Of a stretch of DNA of 64,000 nucleotides, positions 26,501-37,048 are shown in pieces. Within the stretch, counting starts at the first letter, position 1; the number at the start of each line of letters is the position of its first letter. The translations under genes were made by a program, and so were the position numbers. The stretch covers positions 19,710 to 83,709 of the forward strand of contig SVSB01000004.1 of assembly GCA_015064505.1 (NCBI GenBank), read 5' to 3'. This DNA comes from Oscillospiraceae bacterium. Its GTDB lineage: Bacteria > Bacillota > Clostridia > Oscillospirales > CAG-272. The notes under the pieces were generated by a model, which had not been told where the DNA came from, did not search any database, and saw only the letters and a list, made by a program, of their open reading frames with translations.

Positions 26501-27311
26501 AAGAATGACATTGATATGCTTGATCATTTCCGCCTTTGGCGGTATTGCGGGGGCAATATTCAGAACCGTTGCCCTGCTTAATAATTACGACTCCGCAAGC
26601 GGTCATTTTATGATAGGAGATCCTCAGCCCGTTCTGGGGCTCAGCTGGGCGTTCCCCGTTATCTGCGTGCTTGCTGTTTGCGCTCTGTGCATCGTTTGCC
26701 GCAAGCGTCTTAAAGAAAAAAGAATCATCCACGGCATTGACTATACCGTAGGAGCTTTTGCCGCCGCGATGACGTCGCTTATCGTGTTTTTTGAGTCCGT
26801 TTCCTCTATTGCGGCAGGCTCTGCCTTCAGCCGCGGTCTGGAGATGGGGATTGCGGTTTTTGCCGTTCTCTCCTGCGTTACGGTTCTTGCGGGCGCTCTT
26901 ATTCCCGCTAAGGGAGTCAATCTTTTGCGTGCCGGCGTTTCGCTTACCCCCGCGCTGTTCATTATGCTGCCCGGCTTCAGAGCGTATTTCGATCCCGAGC
27001 TCGTAATGAACTGCCCGAACAAAAACGTTTACATTATTGCCGCGTGCTTTGCCGCACTTTCCGTTATTTCGGAATGCAGATTCAACACCGCTGAGCCAAA
27101 GCCTCTGTGGTTCGTTATCTGCTGCTGCGGTGCCGTAAGCTTCGGTCTCCTTTGCGCTATCCCCGATCTTATCTATCTTGCGGCAAACAAGACGTCTCTG
27201 CTGAGAGGCTGGGGAGCCGATGCTTCCATCTTCGGCTTCGCGGTATTCTCCGCTTTGCGTCTCATATCTGTCAGAAACGGTGCAAAAAGATTAAAGAAGG
27301 CTGACGAGTGA
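26490..27311 (+). CDS. Hypothetical polytopic membrane protein
   Basis: 273 aa, about 8 hydrophobic segments; overlaps flanking genes (operon-like). Confidence 0.75.
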   Translation: MKIKRMTLICLIISAFGGIAGAIFRTVALLNNYDSASGHFMIGDPQPVLGLSWAFPVICVLAVCALCIVCRKRLKEKRIIHGIDYTVGAFAAAMTSLIVFFESVSSIAAGSAFSRGLEMGIAVFAVLSCVTVLAGALIPAKGVNLLRAGVSLTPALFIMLPGFRAYFDPELVMNCPNKNVYIIAACFAALSVISECRFNTAEPKPLWFVICCCGAVSFGLLCAIPDLIYLAANKTSLLRGWGADASIFGFAVFSALRLISVRNGAKRLKKADE

Positions 27312-29803
27312 TGAAAAAACTGCTTGTTATCGATGCAAACAGCATACTTAACCGTGCCTTTTACGGTATATCTCCTCTTACCTCGCCGTCGGGCATACCC
27401 ACTAACGCAGTGTACGGAATGATAAACACCGTAATGGCACAGCTGGATGCTCTTTCTCCCGATATGTGTGCCGCCGCCTTCGACGTGAAGGCCCCCACCT
27501 TCCGCCATAATATGTACGGCGAGTATAAGGCCGGAAGAAAACCAACGCCACCGGAGCTTCTTGCCCAGTTCCCAATAGCAAAGGACTGCCTTTCCGCCAT
27601 GGGAGTATATGTTGCGGAAAAGGCGGGCTTCGAGGCCGACGATATTCTCGGTACTCTTGCGGCAGAGGCTACGGCAAAGAATGTTCGCGTGTACCTGCTG
27701 ACGGGCGACAGAGACAGCCTGCAGCTTATTGATGAAAACGTTACCGTGCTTCTTTCGGGAAACAAGGAAACGGCGGTAATGACGCCCGAAGCGTTCAAGG
27801 AAAAATACGGTGTGCCCGCAGAAAATTACGTTTACTGCAAGGCGCTGATGGGAGACAGCTCCGATAATATTCCCGGAGTGCCCGGCATCGGTGAAAAGAC
27901 CGCATTCAAGCTTATCGGCGAATACGGCGATCTTGATACGCTTTATAAGGCGCTTCCCGAGGCGGCTATCCCCGCGGGGCAGAAAAACAAGCTTGAGACG
28001 GGAAGGGAGCTTGCCTATCTTTCCCTTGAGCTTGCCACCATAAAAAGAGATGCGGAGCTTGGCTTCGGCATCGCGGAAATCGAAGAGGTAAAGCGCGATA
28101 ACGCACGGCTTGCCTCCATCTTCTCCGAGCTTGGCTTTGCAAAGCTTACGGAGCGCCTTGACGTGAAGTCCGAGCGCCCCGAAAACATTGCGCCCGCTGA
28201 GGCAAAGACAGTTACGGCGGCGGAGCTTTTTGCGGCAACCGAGAAAAAAACGGCGGTCTTTACATTCCTTGAGGACGGCGGTATTGCCGTTGGCTGTGAT
28301 GGGAGCTACTATTTGCTTTCCCCTGAGGAAGCTAAGAACGCAGACGGATTTTTCGGCGGCGGCGTGCAGCTTGTGTGCCACGATCTGAAAAGCTGTTGCC
28401 ACAAGGCGGGAAGGATCGTGCACGGCTGTGTGTTCGATACCATGCTTGCGGATTATCTGCTGGATCCCGGTACCTCGGATCACGGCGTTGACGCGGTATT
28501 TGCAAAGCACCCCGAAAAAGCCGATTGCGTGCTTAAATATTTGGAGCTGCTCCAAAAAAAGCAAAGAGCGCTTCTTGAGGAGAACGGGGAGCTTTCCCTG
28601 CTTTCCGATATAGAGATCCCCGTTGCCGAGATCCTTTACACAATGGAAAAGCACGGCTTCCTCGTGGACGTAGAGGGACTTGAGCGCTTTGGAAATATGC
28701 TTATGCTTCTTGCAAAGGAGCTTGAGGAGCGGATATTTTTCTTGGCGAACAGAGAGTTCAATATAAACTCCCCAAAGCAGCTGGGCACGGTGCTCTTTGA
28801 AGAGATGGGGCTTAAGGCTCCCAAAAAGACCAAAAACGGTTACTCCACTGCGTCGGACGTGCTGAACAAGATTTCGGATCACGAGATAGTTTCTCTGGTT
28901 CTGGAGTACCGCCACGTAACCAAGCTTAATTCCACCTTCGTTGCGGGGCTTGTGAACGCCGCAGACGGTGAGGGCAGGGTTCACTCCACCTTCCACCAGA
29001 GCGTTACCGCCACGGGCAGACTTTCCTCCACGGATCCCAATCTGCAGAATATTCCCATAAGGACGGAGCTTGGAAGGGAGCTGCGCAAGTTCTTTATTCC
29101 GAAGAAAGGCTATCTGCTTGCCGATGCGGACTATTCACAGATCGAGCTTCGCGTGCTTGCCCACGTAAGCGGCGATGAGAATATGCGCAACGCATTCGTA
29201 AACGGCGAGGACATCCACACCTCCACGGCTTCTGCCGTGTTCGGCGTGCCGGAGGAGCTGGTGACCTCCGAGCTTCGCAAGCGGGCAAAGGCAGTGAACT
29301 TCGGTATCGTTTACGGCATAGGAGATTTTTCGCTTGCGGAGGATCTGCATATTTCCCGCAGAGAAGCGAGAGAGTATATAAACAGCTATCTGGAAAGATA
29401 CCCCGGCGTGCACGAATATCTCCGCAGAATTGTGGAGGAGGCCAAAGAAAATGGCTGTGTCAGCACCGTATTCGGCAGGCGCAGAAAGATACCCGAGCTT
29501 CAGTCAAGCAACAAGAATCTGCAGGCGTTCGGCGAGCGCGTGGCAATGAACAGCCCCATTCAGGGAAGTGCCGCAGATATAATAAAGATAGCTATGATAA
29601 ACGTCTATCGCCGTCTTGCAAGGGAGCTGCCCGAGGCAAGACTCGTATTGCAGGTGCACGACGAGCTGCTTGTGGAGGCGCCCGCAGATAAAATAGAAGA
29701 AGCCGCCCGTATACTGAGGGAGGAGATGGCAAATGCAGTAAGCCTTGCCGTGCCTCTGCCCGCAGATTGCGGAACGGGCGAGAATTGGTTCGTTTGCCAT
29801 TGA
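27308..29803 (+). CDS. polA: DNA polymerase I (5' nuclease, degenerate 3' exonuclease, polymerase)
   Basis: N-terminal LLVIDANSILNRAFYG, GDSSDNIPGVPGIGEKTAFKLI; C-terminal DPNLQNIPIRTELGRELRKFFIP, DADYSQIELRVLAH, VQVHDELLVEAP-type motif (LQVHDELLVEAPADK). Confidence 0.97.
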   Translation: MMKKLLVIDANSILNRAFYGISPLTSPSGIPTNAVYGMINTVMAQLDALSPDMCAAAFDVKAPTFRHNMYGEYKAGRKPTPPELLAQFPIAKDCLSAMGVYVAEKAGFEADDILGTLAAEATAKNVRVYLLTGDRDSLQLIDENVTVLLSGNKETAVMTPEAFKEKYGVPAENYVYCKALMGDSSDNIPGVPGIGEKTAFKLIGEYGDLDTLYKALPEAAIPAGQKNKLETGRELAYLSLELATIKRDAELGFGIAEIEEVKRDNARLASIFSELGFAKLTERLDVKSERPENIAPAEAKTVTAAELFAATEKKTAVFTFLEDGGIAVGCDGSYYLLSPEEAKNADGFFGGGVQLVCHDLKSCCHKAGRIVHGCVFDTMLADYLLDPGTSDHGVDAVFAKHPEKADCVLKYLELLQKKQRALLEENGELSLLSDIEIPVAEILYTMEKHGFLVDVEGLERFGNMLMLLAKELEERIFFLANREFNINSPKQLGTVLFEEMGLKAPKKTKNGYSTASDVLNKISDHEIVSLVLEYRHVTKLNSTFVAGLVNAADGEGRVHSTFHQSVTATGRLSSTDPNLQNIPIRTELGRELRKFFIPKKGYLLADADYSQIELRVLAHVSGDENMRNAFVNGEDIHTSTASAVFGVPEELVTSELRKRAKAVNFGIVYGIGDFSLAEDLHISRREAREYINSYLERYPGVHEYLRRIVEEAKENGCVSTVFGRRRKIPELQSSNKNLQAFGERVAMNSPIQGSAADIIKIAMINVYRRLARELPEARLVLQVHDELLVEAPADKIEEAARILREEMANAVSLAVPLPADCGTGENWFVCH

Positions 29804-29810
29804 GGTGAGT

Positions 29811-30407
29811 ATGGGAAAGATATTAAAAACGGTTCTTGTTACGGGAATATTCCTTTTCTGCGGAATGTTCATTCTTCGCATCGGTCTTTCGGATTACTAT
29901 CCTGCCGCCGCCAAGGAAGTGCTTGTAAACGACGCGCTCAGCGCGGCGTATTCCGAGGACGGCAGTGCTCCGCAGGCGTTTACTCAGGATCCCGTAACGC
30001 CCTACGATAACAAGGACAGGGCGCATTTCTTCTTTAAATTCCTTGTGGTGGTGCCCGAGGCAAAGCAGCTTCAGCTTACTCTCAGGTATAACGACAGCAC
30101 CCTTGAGGATATACAGAACGATCTTAAGCTTGATAAGCTGCCTGAGGGCGACGACGAGGGCTTTTCCTTCTATCTCCGTGATGCAAACGGAAAGCTTTAT
30201 CCCCTTTCCGACGCATCCTACGAGCATTTTATGATATATAACTACCGCCGTCTGGTGTTTGATAACGTGGATACCACCGCAACGGGAATGCTTTATCTGG
30301 ACGTTTACTTCGGAGAAGCAGACCCCGAAACGGACGTGCCCTACGGCAGTATGCTTATATTCGTACCCGAAAAATCAGTTAAAAATTACGAGCTTCCCGT
30401 TAAATAA
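29811..30407 (+). CDS. Hypothetical single-TM protein
   Basis: 198 aa from ATG 29811 (MGKILKTVLVTGIFLFCGMFIL...). Confidence 0.7.
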   Translation: MGKILKTVLVTGIFLFCGMFILRIGLSDYYPAAAKEVLVNDALSAAYSEDGSAPQAFTQDPVTPYDNKDRAHFFFKFLVVVPEAKQLQLTLRYNDSTLEDIQNDLKLDKLPEGDDEGFSFYLRDANGKLYPLSDASYEHFMIYNYRRLVFDNVDTTATGMLYLDVYFGEADPETDVPYGSMLIFVPEKSVKNYELPVK

Positions 30408-30428
30408 GGAGCTGAAAAGAGGAACGTT

Positions 30429-31625
30429 ATGAATTACAATTTTTCCGATAAGATCAAAAGTCTTAAACCCTCTGCAATAAGAGAGATGTTCAAATCTCTC
30501 GTGGACCCGGAGGTCATCTCCTTCGCCGCGGGAAATCCTGCGCCCGAGTCCTTCCCCGTGGAGGAGCTTGCGCGCCTTTCTGCCGATATTTATAAGAACA
30601 GCGCGGTTCCTGCCCTGCAGTACAGCATGACCGAGGGCTACGCGCCTCTCCGTGCCGCTATCACAAAGCGCCAGGGCGAGCGCTTCGGCGTTGTTTCGGA
30701 GGACGACGATACCCTCGTCGTCAGCGGCGGTAATCAGGGAATCGAGCTTGCCGCAAAGATCTTCACAAACGAGGGCGACGTTGTTATCTGCGAGGAGCCT
30801 ACCTTTATCGGCGCTCTGAACGCATTCCGATCCTGCGGTGCCCGTACCGTCGGCGTAAAGCTTCACGACGACGGCATAGATCCCGATGAGCTTGATAAGA
30901 CCCTCACCGCAACTCCCAACGCAAAGATGATATATCTTATCCCAACCTTCCACAACCCCTGCGGCACGTCTACTTCTCTTGAAAAGAGAAAGGCTATCCT
31001 TGAGGTGGCAAAGAAGCACGGCGTTGTGATCTTTGAGGACAACCCCTACGGAGAGCTTCGCTTTGAGGGCGAGGATATTCCCACGCTGAAGTCTCTTGAT
31101 AAGGACGGCATAGTTATTTATTGCTCCTCCTTCTCAAAGATCCTTTCCGCAGGTATGCGCGTTGGCTTCGTTATTACAAATAAGGAAATAATCGCAAAGA
31201 TGACCGTTGCAAAGCAGAGCGAGGACGTACACACCAATATCTTCTTCCAGATGCTGTGCTATAAGTATATGACCGAGTGTGATCTTGACGCCCACATTGA
31301 AAAGATACGCGGCATTTATAAGCACAAGACTTCCCTTATGCTTTCCGCGCTTGACGCAAATATGCCCGATTGCATCAGTTACACACGTCCCCAGGGCGGT
31401 CTGTTCATCTGGTGCCGTCTGCCTGAGGGAGTAACTGATTGCTCCGATTACATAAAGGCCTGCATGGCAAATAAGGTTGCGGTGGTTCCCGGTTCCACCT
31501 TCAACTGCGATCCCTCCAAGCCTTCAAACGGGTTCCGCCTTAATTACTCCACCCCCTCCGACGAGCAGATAATTCTGGGCGTTGAGCGCATATCAAAGGC
31601 GGCAAAAGAAATGTTCTGCCGCTGA
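30429..31625 (+). CDS. PLP-dependent aminotransferase (class I/II; 2-aminoadipate/LysN-like)
   Basis: ISFAAGNPAPESFPVEEL, LQYSMTEGYAPLRAAI, IPTFHNPCGTS, YCSSFSKILSAGMRVGFV. Confidence 0.92.
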   Translation: MNYNFSDKIKSLKPSAIREMFKSLVDPEVISFAAGNPAPESFPVEELARLSADIYKNSAVPALQYSMTEGYAPLRAAITKRQGERFGVVSEDDDTLVVSGGNQGIELAAKIFTNEGDVVICEEPTFIGALNAFRSCGARTVGVKLHDDGIDPDELDKTLTATPNAKMIYLIPTFHNPCGTSTSLEKRKAILEVAKKHGVVIFEDNPYGELRFEGEDIPTLKSLDKDGIVIYCSSFSKILSAGMRVGFVITNKEIIAKMTVAKQSEDVHTNIFFQMLCYKYMTECDLDAHIEKIRGIYKHKTSLMLSALDANMPDCISYTRPQGGLFIWCRLPEGVTDCSDYIKACMANKVAVVPGSTFNCDPSKPSNGFRLNYSTPSDEQIILGVERISKAAKEMFCR

Positions 31626-31640
31626 GGAAAGGAAACTGAA

Positions 31641-32663
31641 ATGAACGAAGTAATGACAAACGAAGTAAAAAAGAAGATAGTATATTCGGGCGTACAGCCC
31701 TCCGGTAATCTTACTATCGGAAACTACCTTGGAGCCATCAAAAACTTTTCCGCCTTTTCAGAGGATTACGAGTGCTATTACTGCGTGGTGGATCTGCATT
31801 CCGTTACGGTGCGTCAGGTGCCTGCGGAGCTGAGAAAGCGTACCTACGAGGGACTTGCCGTTTATATGGCTTGCGGACTTGATCCCCAAAAGAATACCCT
31901 TTACGTGCAGAGCCACGTGCACGAGCACGCAGAGCTTTCGTGGCTTCTTGGCTGTAACACTATGTTCGGCGAGCTTTCCCGCATGACGCAGTTCAAGGAT
32001 AAGAGCCGCAAGCACGCAGAGAATATAAACGCGGGACTTTTCACCTACCCCGTGCTGATGGCGGCGGATATACTTCTTTATCAGACCGATATAGTGCCCA
32101 TAGGAAGCGATCAGAAGCAGCATCTTGAGCTTGCAAGAGATATTGCCGTGCGTTTCAACACCACCTACAGCGAGACCTTCAAGGTGCCCGAGCCCTATAT
32201 GCCCAAGAGCGGTGCAAGGATAATGTCCCTTGCGGAGCCCACCCAGAAGATGTCCAAATCCGATCCCAACGCAAACGCGATCGTATACATCCTTGATAAG
32301 AAGGACGATATCATCCGCAAGTTCCGCCGTGCGGTAACGGACAGCGGAAGCGAGATCGTGATGGGCGAGGGCAAGGACGGTATCAACAATCTTATCACTA
32401 TTTACAGCGTGCTTTCCGGCAAGACCTGCGAGGAGGTGGAGAGAGAATTCGCAGGGAAGGGATACGGAGACTTCAAGACCGCAGTGGGAGAGCTTTGTGC
32501 TGACGTGCTTCGCCCGGTGCAGGAGGAATACGCACGTCTTATAGCGGATAAAAAGTATCTGGAAGAGGTAATGAAGCTGGGCGCAGAGAGAGCGTCCTAC
32601 GCCGCAAGAAGGACTCTTTCCAAGGTTAAGCGCAAGATGGGCTTTACCGATATTCCCAGATAA
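31641..32663 (+). CDS. trpS: Tryptophan--tRNA ligase
   Basis: IVYSGVQPSGNLTIGNYLGAIKNF, DLHSVTV, KMSKSDPNANAIVYILDKKDDI. Confidence 0.97.
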   Translation: MNEVMTNEVKKKIVYSGVQPSGNLTIGNYLGAIKNFSAFSEDYECYYCVVDLHSVTVRQVPAELRKRTYEGLAVYMACGLDPQKNTLYVQSHVHEHAELSWLLGCNTMFGELSRMTQFKDKSRKHAENINAGLFTYPVLMAADILLYQTDIVPIGSDQKQHLELARDIAVRFNTTYSETFKVPEPYMPKSGARIMSLAEPTQKMSKSDPNANAIVYILDKKDDIIRKFRRAVTDSGSEIVMGEGKDGINNLITIYSVLSGKTCEEVEREFAGKGYGDFKTAVGELCADVLRPVQEEYARLIADKKYLEEVMKLGAERASYAARRTLSKVKRKMGFTDIPR

Positions 32664-32674
32664 TGGAGGACGCA

Positions 32675-33766
32675 ATGATAAGCACCGAATGGATATATGC
32701 TATAGTGTCTGTGCTCTGCGCGGCACTGCTTGCATTCTCATCCACCCCTGCCGTAAGGGTGCTGGCGTTTAAGATAAACGCCATAGACCGCGCCAAGGAC
32801 GGCAGAAGAATGCATAAGGAGCCCATTCCCCGCATTGGCGGACTTGCAATGTTTTTCGGCTTTTTTGTGTCGACTCTCGTATTTTGCGATATAACGAGAG
32901 ATCTCGTTGCCGTATGGACCGGCGGATTCGTACTGGTTCTTCTCGGCATAGTAGACGATATTTATTCTCTTAAGCCCTGGATGAAGGCGATAGTGCAGTT
33001 TGCCGTTGCCTTTATTCCCATATCCCAGGGAATACAGATAAGCTTTCTTCACCTTTTCGGCAAGACGGTTCTTCTTGGCGGGTGGAGCATACCCGTCACC
33101 GTTTTGTGGATCGTGTTCGTTACCAACGCCGTTAACCTTATCGACGGACTCGACGGACTTGCCTGCGGAGTTTCCACCATTTGCGCAATTTCTCTCACGG
33201 TGGTAATGCTTCTGGGCGGCAACGCTTATTACGCACTTCTTACGGCTATTCTTGCGGGTAGCTGTGCGGGATTTTTGCCCTTTAACTCTAACCCTGCAAA
33301 GATAATCATGGGCGATACGGGCGCGCTCTTCCTCGGCTACACCCTTTCCGTGCTTTCCGTTGGCGGCGTATTTAAAATGGATGCGGTGCTTGCGTTCCTT
33401 ATTCCCTTGGCCATCTTCGGTCTGCCATTGTTTGACACGGTATTTGCCATCGTGCGCCGAGTTGCCCATGGAAAAAGCCCCTTTGCGGCGGACAGAGGAC
33501 ATTTGCACCACAGGCTGATAGATATGGGCTTCGGTCATAAGCAGAGCGTAAGGATACTTTATTCCATCAGCGGAACTCTCGGCATTGCGGCGGTGCTCCT
33601 TATGGAGTCCTCCTTCGTTCCTGCCATCTGCCTCGTTACCGCGGCGCTGGGTCTTTATATCGCGCTGTACTTCATTATGAAGAACAGCGAGCTGAGAAAG
33701 CTGACGGGTCTTGAGAATATTGACCCTCATCCCGATGATATTCAGTCTCCGGACGACGGTAAATGA
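32675..33766 (+). CDS. MraY/WecA-type undecaprenyl-phosphate glycosyl-1-phosphate transferase
   Basis: RRMHKEPIPRIGGLAMFFGFF, GIVDDIYSL, NAVNLIDGLDGLACG, MGDTGALFLGYTL, DRGHLHHRLIDMG. Confidence 0.93.
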   Translation: MISTEWIYAIVSVLCAALLAFSSTPAVRVLAFKINAIDRAKDGRRMHKEPIPRIGGLAMFFGFFVSTLVFCDITRDLVAVWTGGFVLVLLGIVDDIYSLKPWMKAIVQFAVAFIPISQGIQISFLHLFGKTVLLGGWSIPVTVLWIVFVTNAVNLIDGLDGLACGVSTICAISLTVVMLLGGNAYYALLTAILAGSCAGFLPFNSNPAKIIMGDTGALFLGYTLSVLSVGGVFKMDAVLAFLIPLAIFGLPLFDTVFAIVRRVAHGKSPFAADRGHLHHRLIDMGFGHKQSVRILYSISGTLGIAAVLLMESSFVPAICLVTAALGLYIALYFIMKNSELRKLTGLENIDPHPDDIQSPDDGK

Positions 33767-33801
33767 GCTTATAAACAAAAATAAAAAAACAGGAGGAAGA
33801 A

Positions 33802-34605
33802 ATGAATCGGGATAAACGACATAACGATATACTTTCCGTGCTGCTGCTTGCGGTGGTGCTGGTGGCACTTCTTTCTCTTGCACTTTTCGGTCTGCACAAG
33901 GCGGGCATAGTCAATTGGTTTAAGCAGGAGCAGACTGCTGAACAGCCCGACGACGGACAGGCTATTGCAAACCTGCTTGAGAGCCTTGCAGAGCGGGAGA
34001 AAAACGGTGAACTGACCTACGTTACCCTTGATTCTTCCATAATCAAGGCTGTGCTTGCAACGGGCGGTGCAGGTAATCAGTATCTGCACGAGTACACCAT
34101 AACCTACGGCAACAGAGATACCCCGTCCATTTCCTGCAGCGTGCTGCGCCTTGATAACGATTTCCATCTTTTGGAGTTCAAGGACGGCAGACTTATGCGC
34201 GAGGTGCTCTGCGTTGACAGGATAGCGCAGGTATTTGACAGCCGCGTGGGAAGGAGCGAAGTCCTGACGGGTGTGCCTGCCGAATATTTTGAGCAGAATA
34301 CGGGAAGTGTCAGCGCCATTGACCTTATAAATCTTATTATCAATTTCAAAACGGGAACCCCCGTAAGCTGGAAGCTTGGCACCGTGCAGGATTGCATAGT
34401 TGAGGCTCTTCGCGAGGAGAGCGTCAATATGGCGCGTATCACCCTCGATTACGGAGATCACAAGGATATATATATGCTTGATATAGACAGCAGAGCGCTG
34501 TATTCCTACGAGAGCTATTCGGGCGACGTGCGTATGGTGCGTATGCAGACCACCAATTTTACTTATAAAATAGAAGGAATGGAGCTTCGCTCTGTCCTTG
34601 AATAA
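33802..34605 (+). CDS. Hypothetical single-TM extracytoplasmic protein
   Basis: 267 aa; ILSVLLLAVVLVALLSLALFGL anchor; RBS aggagg. Confidence 0.7.
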   Translation: MNRDKRHNDILSVLLLAVVLVALLSLALFGLHKAGIVNWFKQEQTAEQPDDGQAIANLLESLAEREKNGELTYVTLDSSIIKAVLATGGAGNQYLHEYTITYGNRDTPSISCSVLRLDNDFHLLEFKDGRLMREVLCVDRIAQVFDSRVGRSEVLTGVPAEYFEQNTGSVSAIDLINLIINFKTGTPVSWKLGTVQDCIVEALREESVNMARITLDYGDHKDIYMLDIDSRALYSYESYSGDVRMVRMQTTNFTYKIEGMELRSVLE

Positions 34606-34620
34606 CAAAGGAGAACAAAA

Positions 34621-34890
34621 ATGAAAGCAGTTGTATCGGTTATAGGTAAGGACAGCATCGGTATCATTGCCGCAGTAAGCGGTGAATGCGCCGATTTCGG
34701 AGTTAATATCATTGAGATAACCCAAAGCGTTCTTGACGAATACTTTGCAATGATAATGATAGTAGACATTTCAAAGATAAATCGCCCCTTCTCCGAGTTC
34801 GTTGACGCTATGTCGGAGCTGGGCAAAAAGAGCAATCTTGAGATCCGCGCAATGCACGAGGATATCTTTGACGCAATGCACAGAATATGA
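34621..34890 (+). CDS. ACT-domain protein (UPF0237-like)
   Basis: MKAVVSVIGKDSIGIIAAVSGECADFGVNIIEITQSVLDEYFAMIMIVDIS. Confidence 0.9.
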   Translation: MKAVVSVIGKDSIGIIAAVSGECADFGVNIIEITQSVLDEYFAMIMIVDISKINRPFSEFVDAMSELGKKSNLEIRAMHEDIFDAMHRI

Positions 34891-34899
34891 GGACGAAAA

Positions 34900-36258
34900 A
34901 TGCTTAATACCAGAGACATACTTGAAACCATAAATATGATAAGGGAGGAGAACCTGGACGTAAGAACCGTTACGGCGGGAATCTCTCTCTTCGATTGCGT
35001 TGCGGATGATAACAAAAGGCTTTGCGACAAGATATACGATAAGATAACCAAAACGGCAGAGCATCTCGTTCCCGTTGCTTCTTCCATTGAGAAGGAGATC
35101 GGTATTCCGATAGTGAATAAGAGAATTTCCGTAACTCCCATATCCCTTGTGTGCGGTAACGCAACGCCCGACGATTGCGTTGAGATAGCCCGCACCCTTG
35201 ACCGCGCCGCCGCCACCGTTGGTGTAAACTTCATAGGCGGCTACGGTGCTCTCGTGCAGAAGGGAATGACCAAGGGCAGTGCCGCTCTTATTGATTCAAT
35301 TCCCGACGCTCTTGCAGAAACCAATATCGTTTGCTCCTCCGTAAACGTTGCCTCCACCAAGGCGGGCATCAATATGGATGCGGTTGCAAAGATGGGTCAA
35401 ATAATCAAGGCAACTGCGGAAAAGACCGCAGACAGAGATGCAATAGGATGCGCTAAGCTGGTGGTATTTGCAAACGTGCCCGAGGATAACCCCTTTATGG
35501 CAGGTGCATTCCACGGTATCGGTGAGTCGGATTGCGCCATCAACGTTGGCGTATCGGGTCCCGGCGTCGTTGCAAAGGCTATTGAGCGCGCAGGCAACGT
35601 AAGCTTCGGCGAGCTCAGCGACGTTATAAAGAAGACCGCCTTCAAGATAACCCGCGTTGGTCAGCTCGTAGCGTACGAGGCTTCCCGCAGACTTGGAATA
35701 CCTTACGGTATCGTTGATCTTTCTCTGGCACCCACTCCCGCTATCGGTGACAGCGTTGCTCACATTCTGGAGGCTATGGGCCTTGAGGTATGCGGCACTC
35801 ACGGAACCACTGCCGCGCTTATGATGCTTAACGACGCCGTTAAAAAAGGCGGCGTTATGGCTTCATCCCACGTTGGCGGACTTTCGGGCGCGTTTATTCC
35901 CGTTTCCGAGGATGCGGGTATGATCCACGCGGCGGAGATCGGCGAGCTTTCCATAGAAAAGCTGGAGGCAATGACCGCCGTTTGCTCCGTTGGCCTTGAT
36001 ATGATAGCAATTCCCGGTGATACCTCGGCAGAGACTATTTCCGCGCTTATTGCGGACGAGATCGCCATCGGCGTTGCCAATACAAAGACCACCGCAGTGC
36101 GCGTTATTCCCGCACCCGGAAAGAAGGTTGGAGATTCCGTTGAATTCGGCGGACTTCTCGGTTACGCACCCATTATGCCCTTGCGCACTCCCTCCTCTGC
36201 GGCGTTCATCGCCCGCGGCGGCCGTATCCCCGCGCCGATACATAGTCTTAAAAACTGA
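34900..36258 (+). CDS. PFL family / DUF711 protein
   Basis: 452 aa; [30 protein letters not shown]; adjacency to the ACT protein is the usual arrangement. Confidence 0.88.
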   Translation: MLNTRDILETINMIREENLDVRTVTAGISLFDCVADDNKRLCDKIYDKITKTAEHLVPVASSIEKEIGIPIVNKRISVTPISLVCGNATPDDCVEIARTLDRAAATVGVNFIGGYGALVQKGMTKGSAALIDSIPDALAETNIVCSSVNVASTKAGINMDAVAKMGQIIKATAEKTADRDAIGCAKLVVFANVPEDNPFMAGAFHGIGESDCAINVGVSGPGVVAKAIERAGNVSFGELSDVIKKTAFKITRVGQLVAYEASRRLGIPYGIVDLSLAPTPAIGDSVAHILEAMGLEVCGTHGTTAALMMLNDAVKKGGVMASSHVGGLSGAFIPVSEDAGMIHAAEIGELSIEKLEAMTAVCSVGLDMIAIPGDTSAETISALIADEIAIGVANTKTTAVRVIPAPGKKVGDSVEFGGLLGYAPIMPLRTPSSAAFIARGGRIPAPIHSLKN

Positions 36259-36271
36259 AAGGAATACATAT

Positions 36272-37048
36272 ATGGCAAAGGAACTTATTTGTGTAAAGGG
36301 ACTTTCCAAGGAATTTGACTTAAGTGCGAAGCAAAGAAAGCTGAACAATACCACGGAAAAGGTAAAAATTGCGGTAAACGACGTAAGCTTTTCCGTTTAC
36401 GAGGGCGAGGTGTTCGGTCTGCTCGGCCCGAACGGGGCAGGAAAGACCACCACCCTCCGTATGCTCTCCACTCTTATAAAGCCCACCTCGGGCGATGCCC
36501 TTGTGGACGGTGCAAGTATCGTTACGGAGCCCGATAAGGTAAGGGCAAAGATCGGTTTTCTTACAAGCGAATTGAAGCTTGAGCAGTTTTTCACCCCCGA
36601 CTATCTCTTTGATTTCTTCAGCGAGCTGCACGGCGTTCCTTCCGACGTGGCAAAGGCCAGAAAAAAGGAGATGTTTTCCCGCTTCGGTATCGACGAGTTT
36701 GCGGCGATCAAGGTGGCAAATCTCTCAACGGGTATGAAGCAGAAGGCCTCGCTCGTTATCTCCCTCGTTCACGATCCCGACGTGGTGGTATTTGACGAGC
36801 CCACCAACGGACTTGATATTATCACCGCAAAGACGGTGACGGATTTTCTTCTGGATCTCAAGGCGGAGAAAAAGACCGTTATGATCTCCACCCACATATT
36901 CAGCCTTGTGGAAAAGCTGTGCGACAGAGTGGGCATTATCATAGACGGTAAAATGATAGCCTGCGATTCGCTTGCCGCCGTTTGCGGAGAGATGAATCTG
37001 GAGGATCGCTTCTTTGAGCTTTACAGAACGGTAAAGGGGGCGGAGTAA
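36272..37048 (+). CDS. ABC transporter ATP-binding protein (NatA-like)
   Basis: GLLGPNGAGKTTTLRML, LSTGMKQKASLVISLVHDPDVVVFDEPTNGLD; start refined to ATG 36272. Confidence 0.95.
   Translation: MAKELICVKGLSKEFDLSAKQRKLNNTTEKVKIAVNDVSFSVYEGEVFGLLGPNGAGKTTTLRMLSTLIKPTSGDALVDGASIVTEPDKVRAKIGFLTSELKLEQFFTPDYLFDFFSELHGVPSDVAKARKKEMFSRFGIDEFAAIKVANLSTGMKQKASLVISLVHDPDVVVFDEPTNGLDIITAKTVTDFLLDLKAEKKTVMISTHIFSLVEKLCDRVGIIIDGKMIACDSLAAVCGEMNLEDRFFELYRTVKGAE

Noticed and set aside
27173-28996. 607-aa minus-strand ORF opposite polA
   Set aside because: Antisense shadow of a clearly coding gene; low-complexity Cys/His/Leu-rich translation with no motif
32738-33883. 381-aa and similar long antisense ORFs opposite MraY/WecA-like and other genes
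   Set aside because: Same shadow-ORF explanation; conserved families are on the + strand
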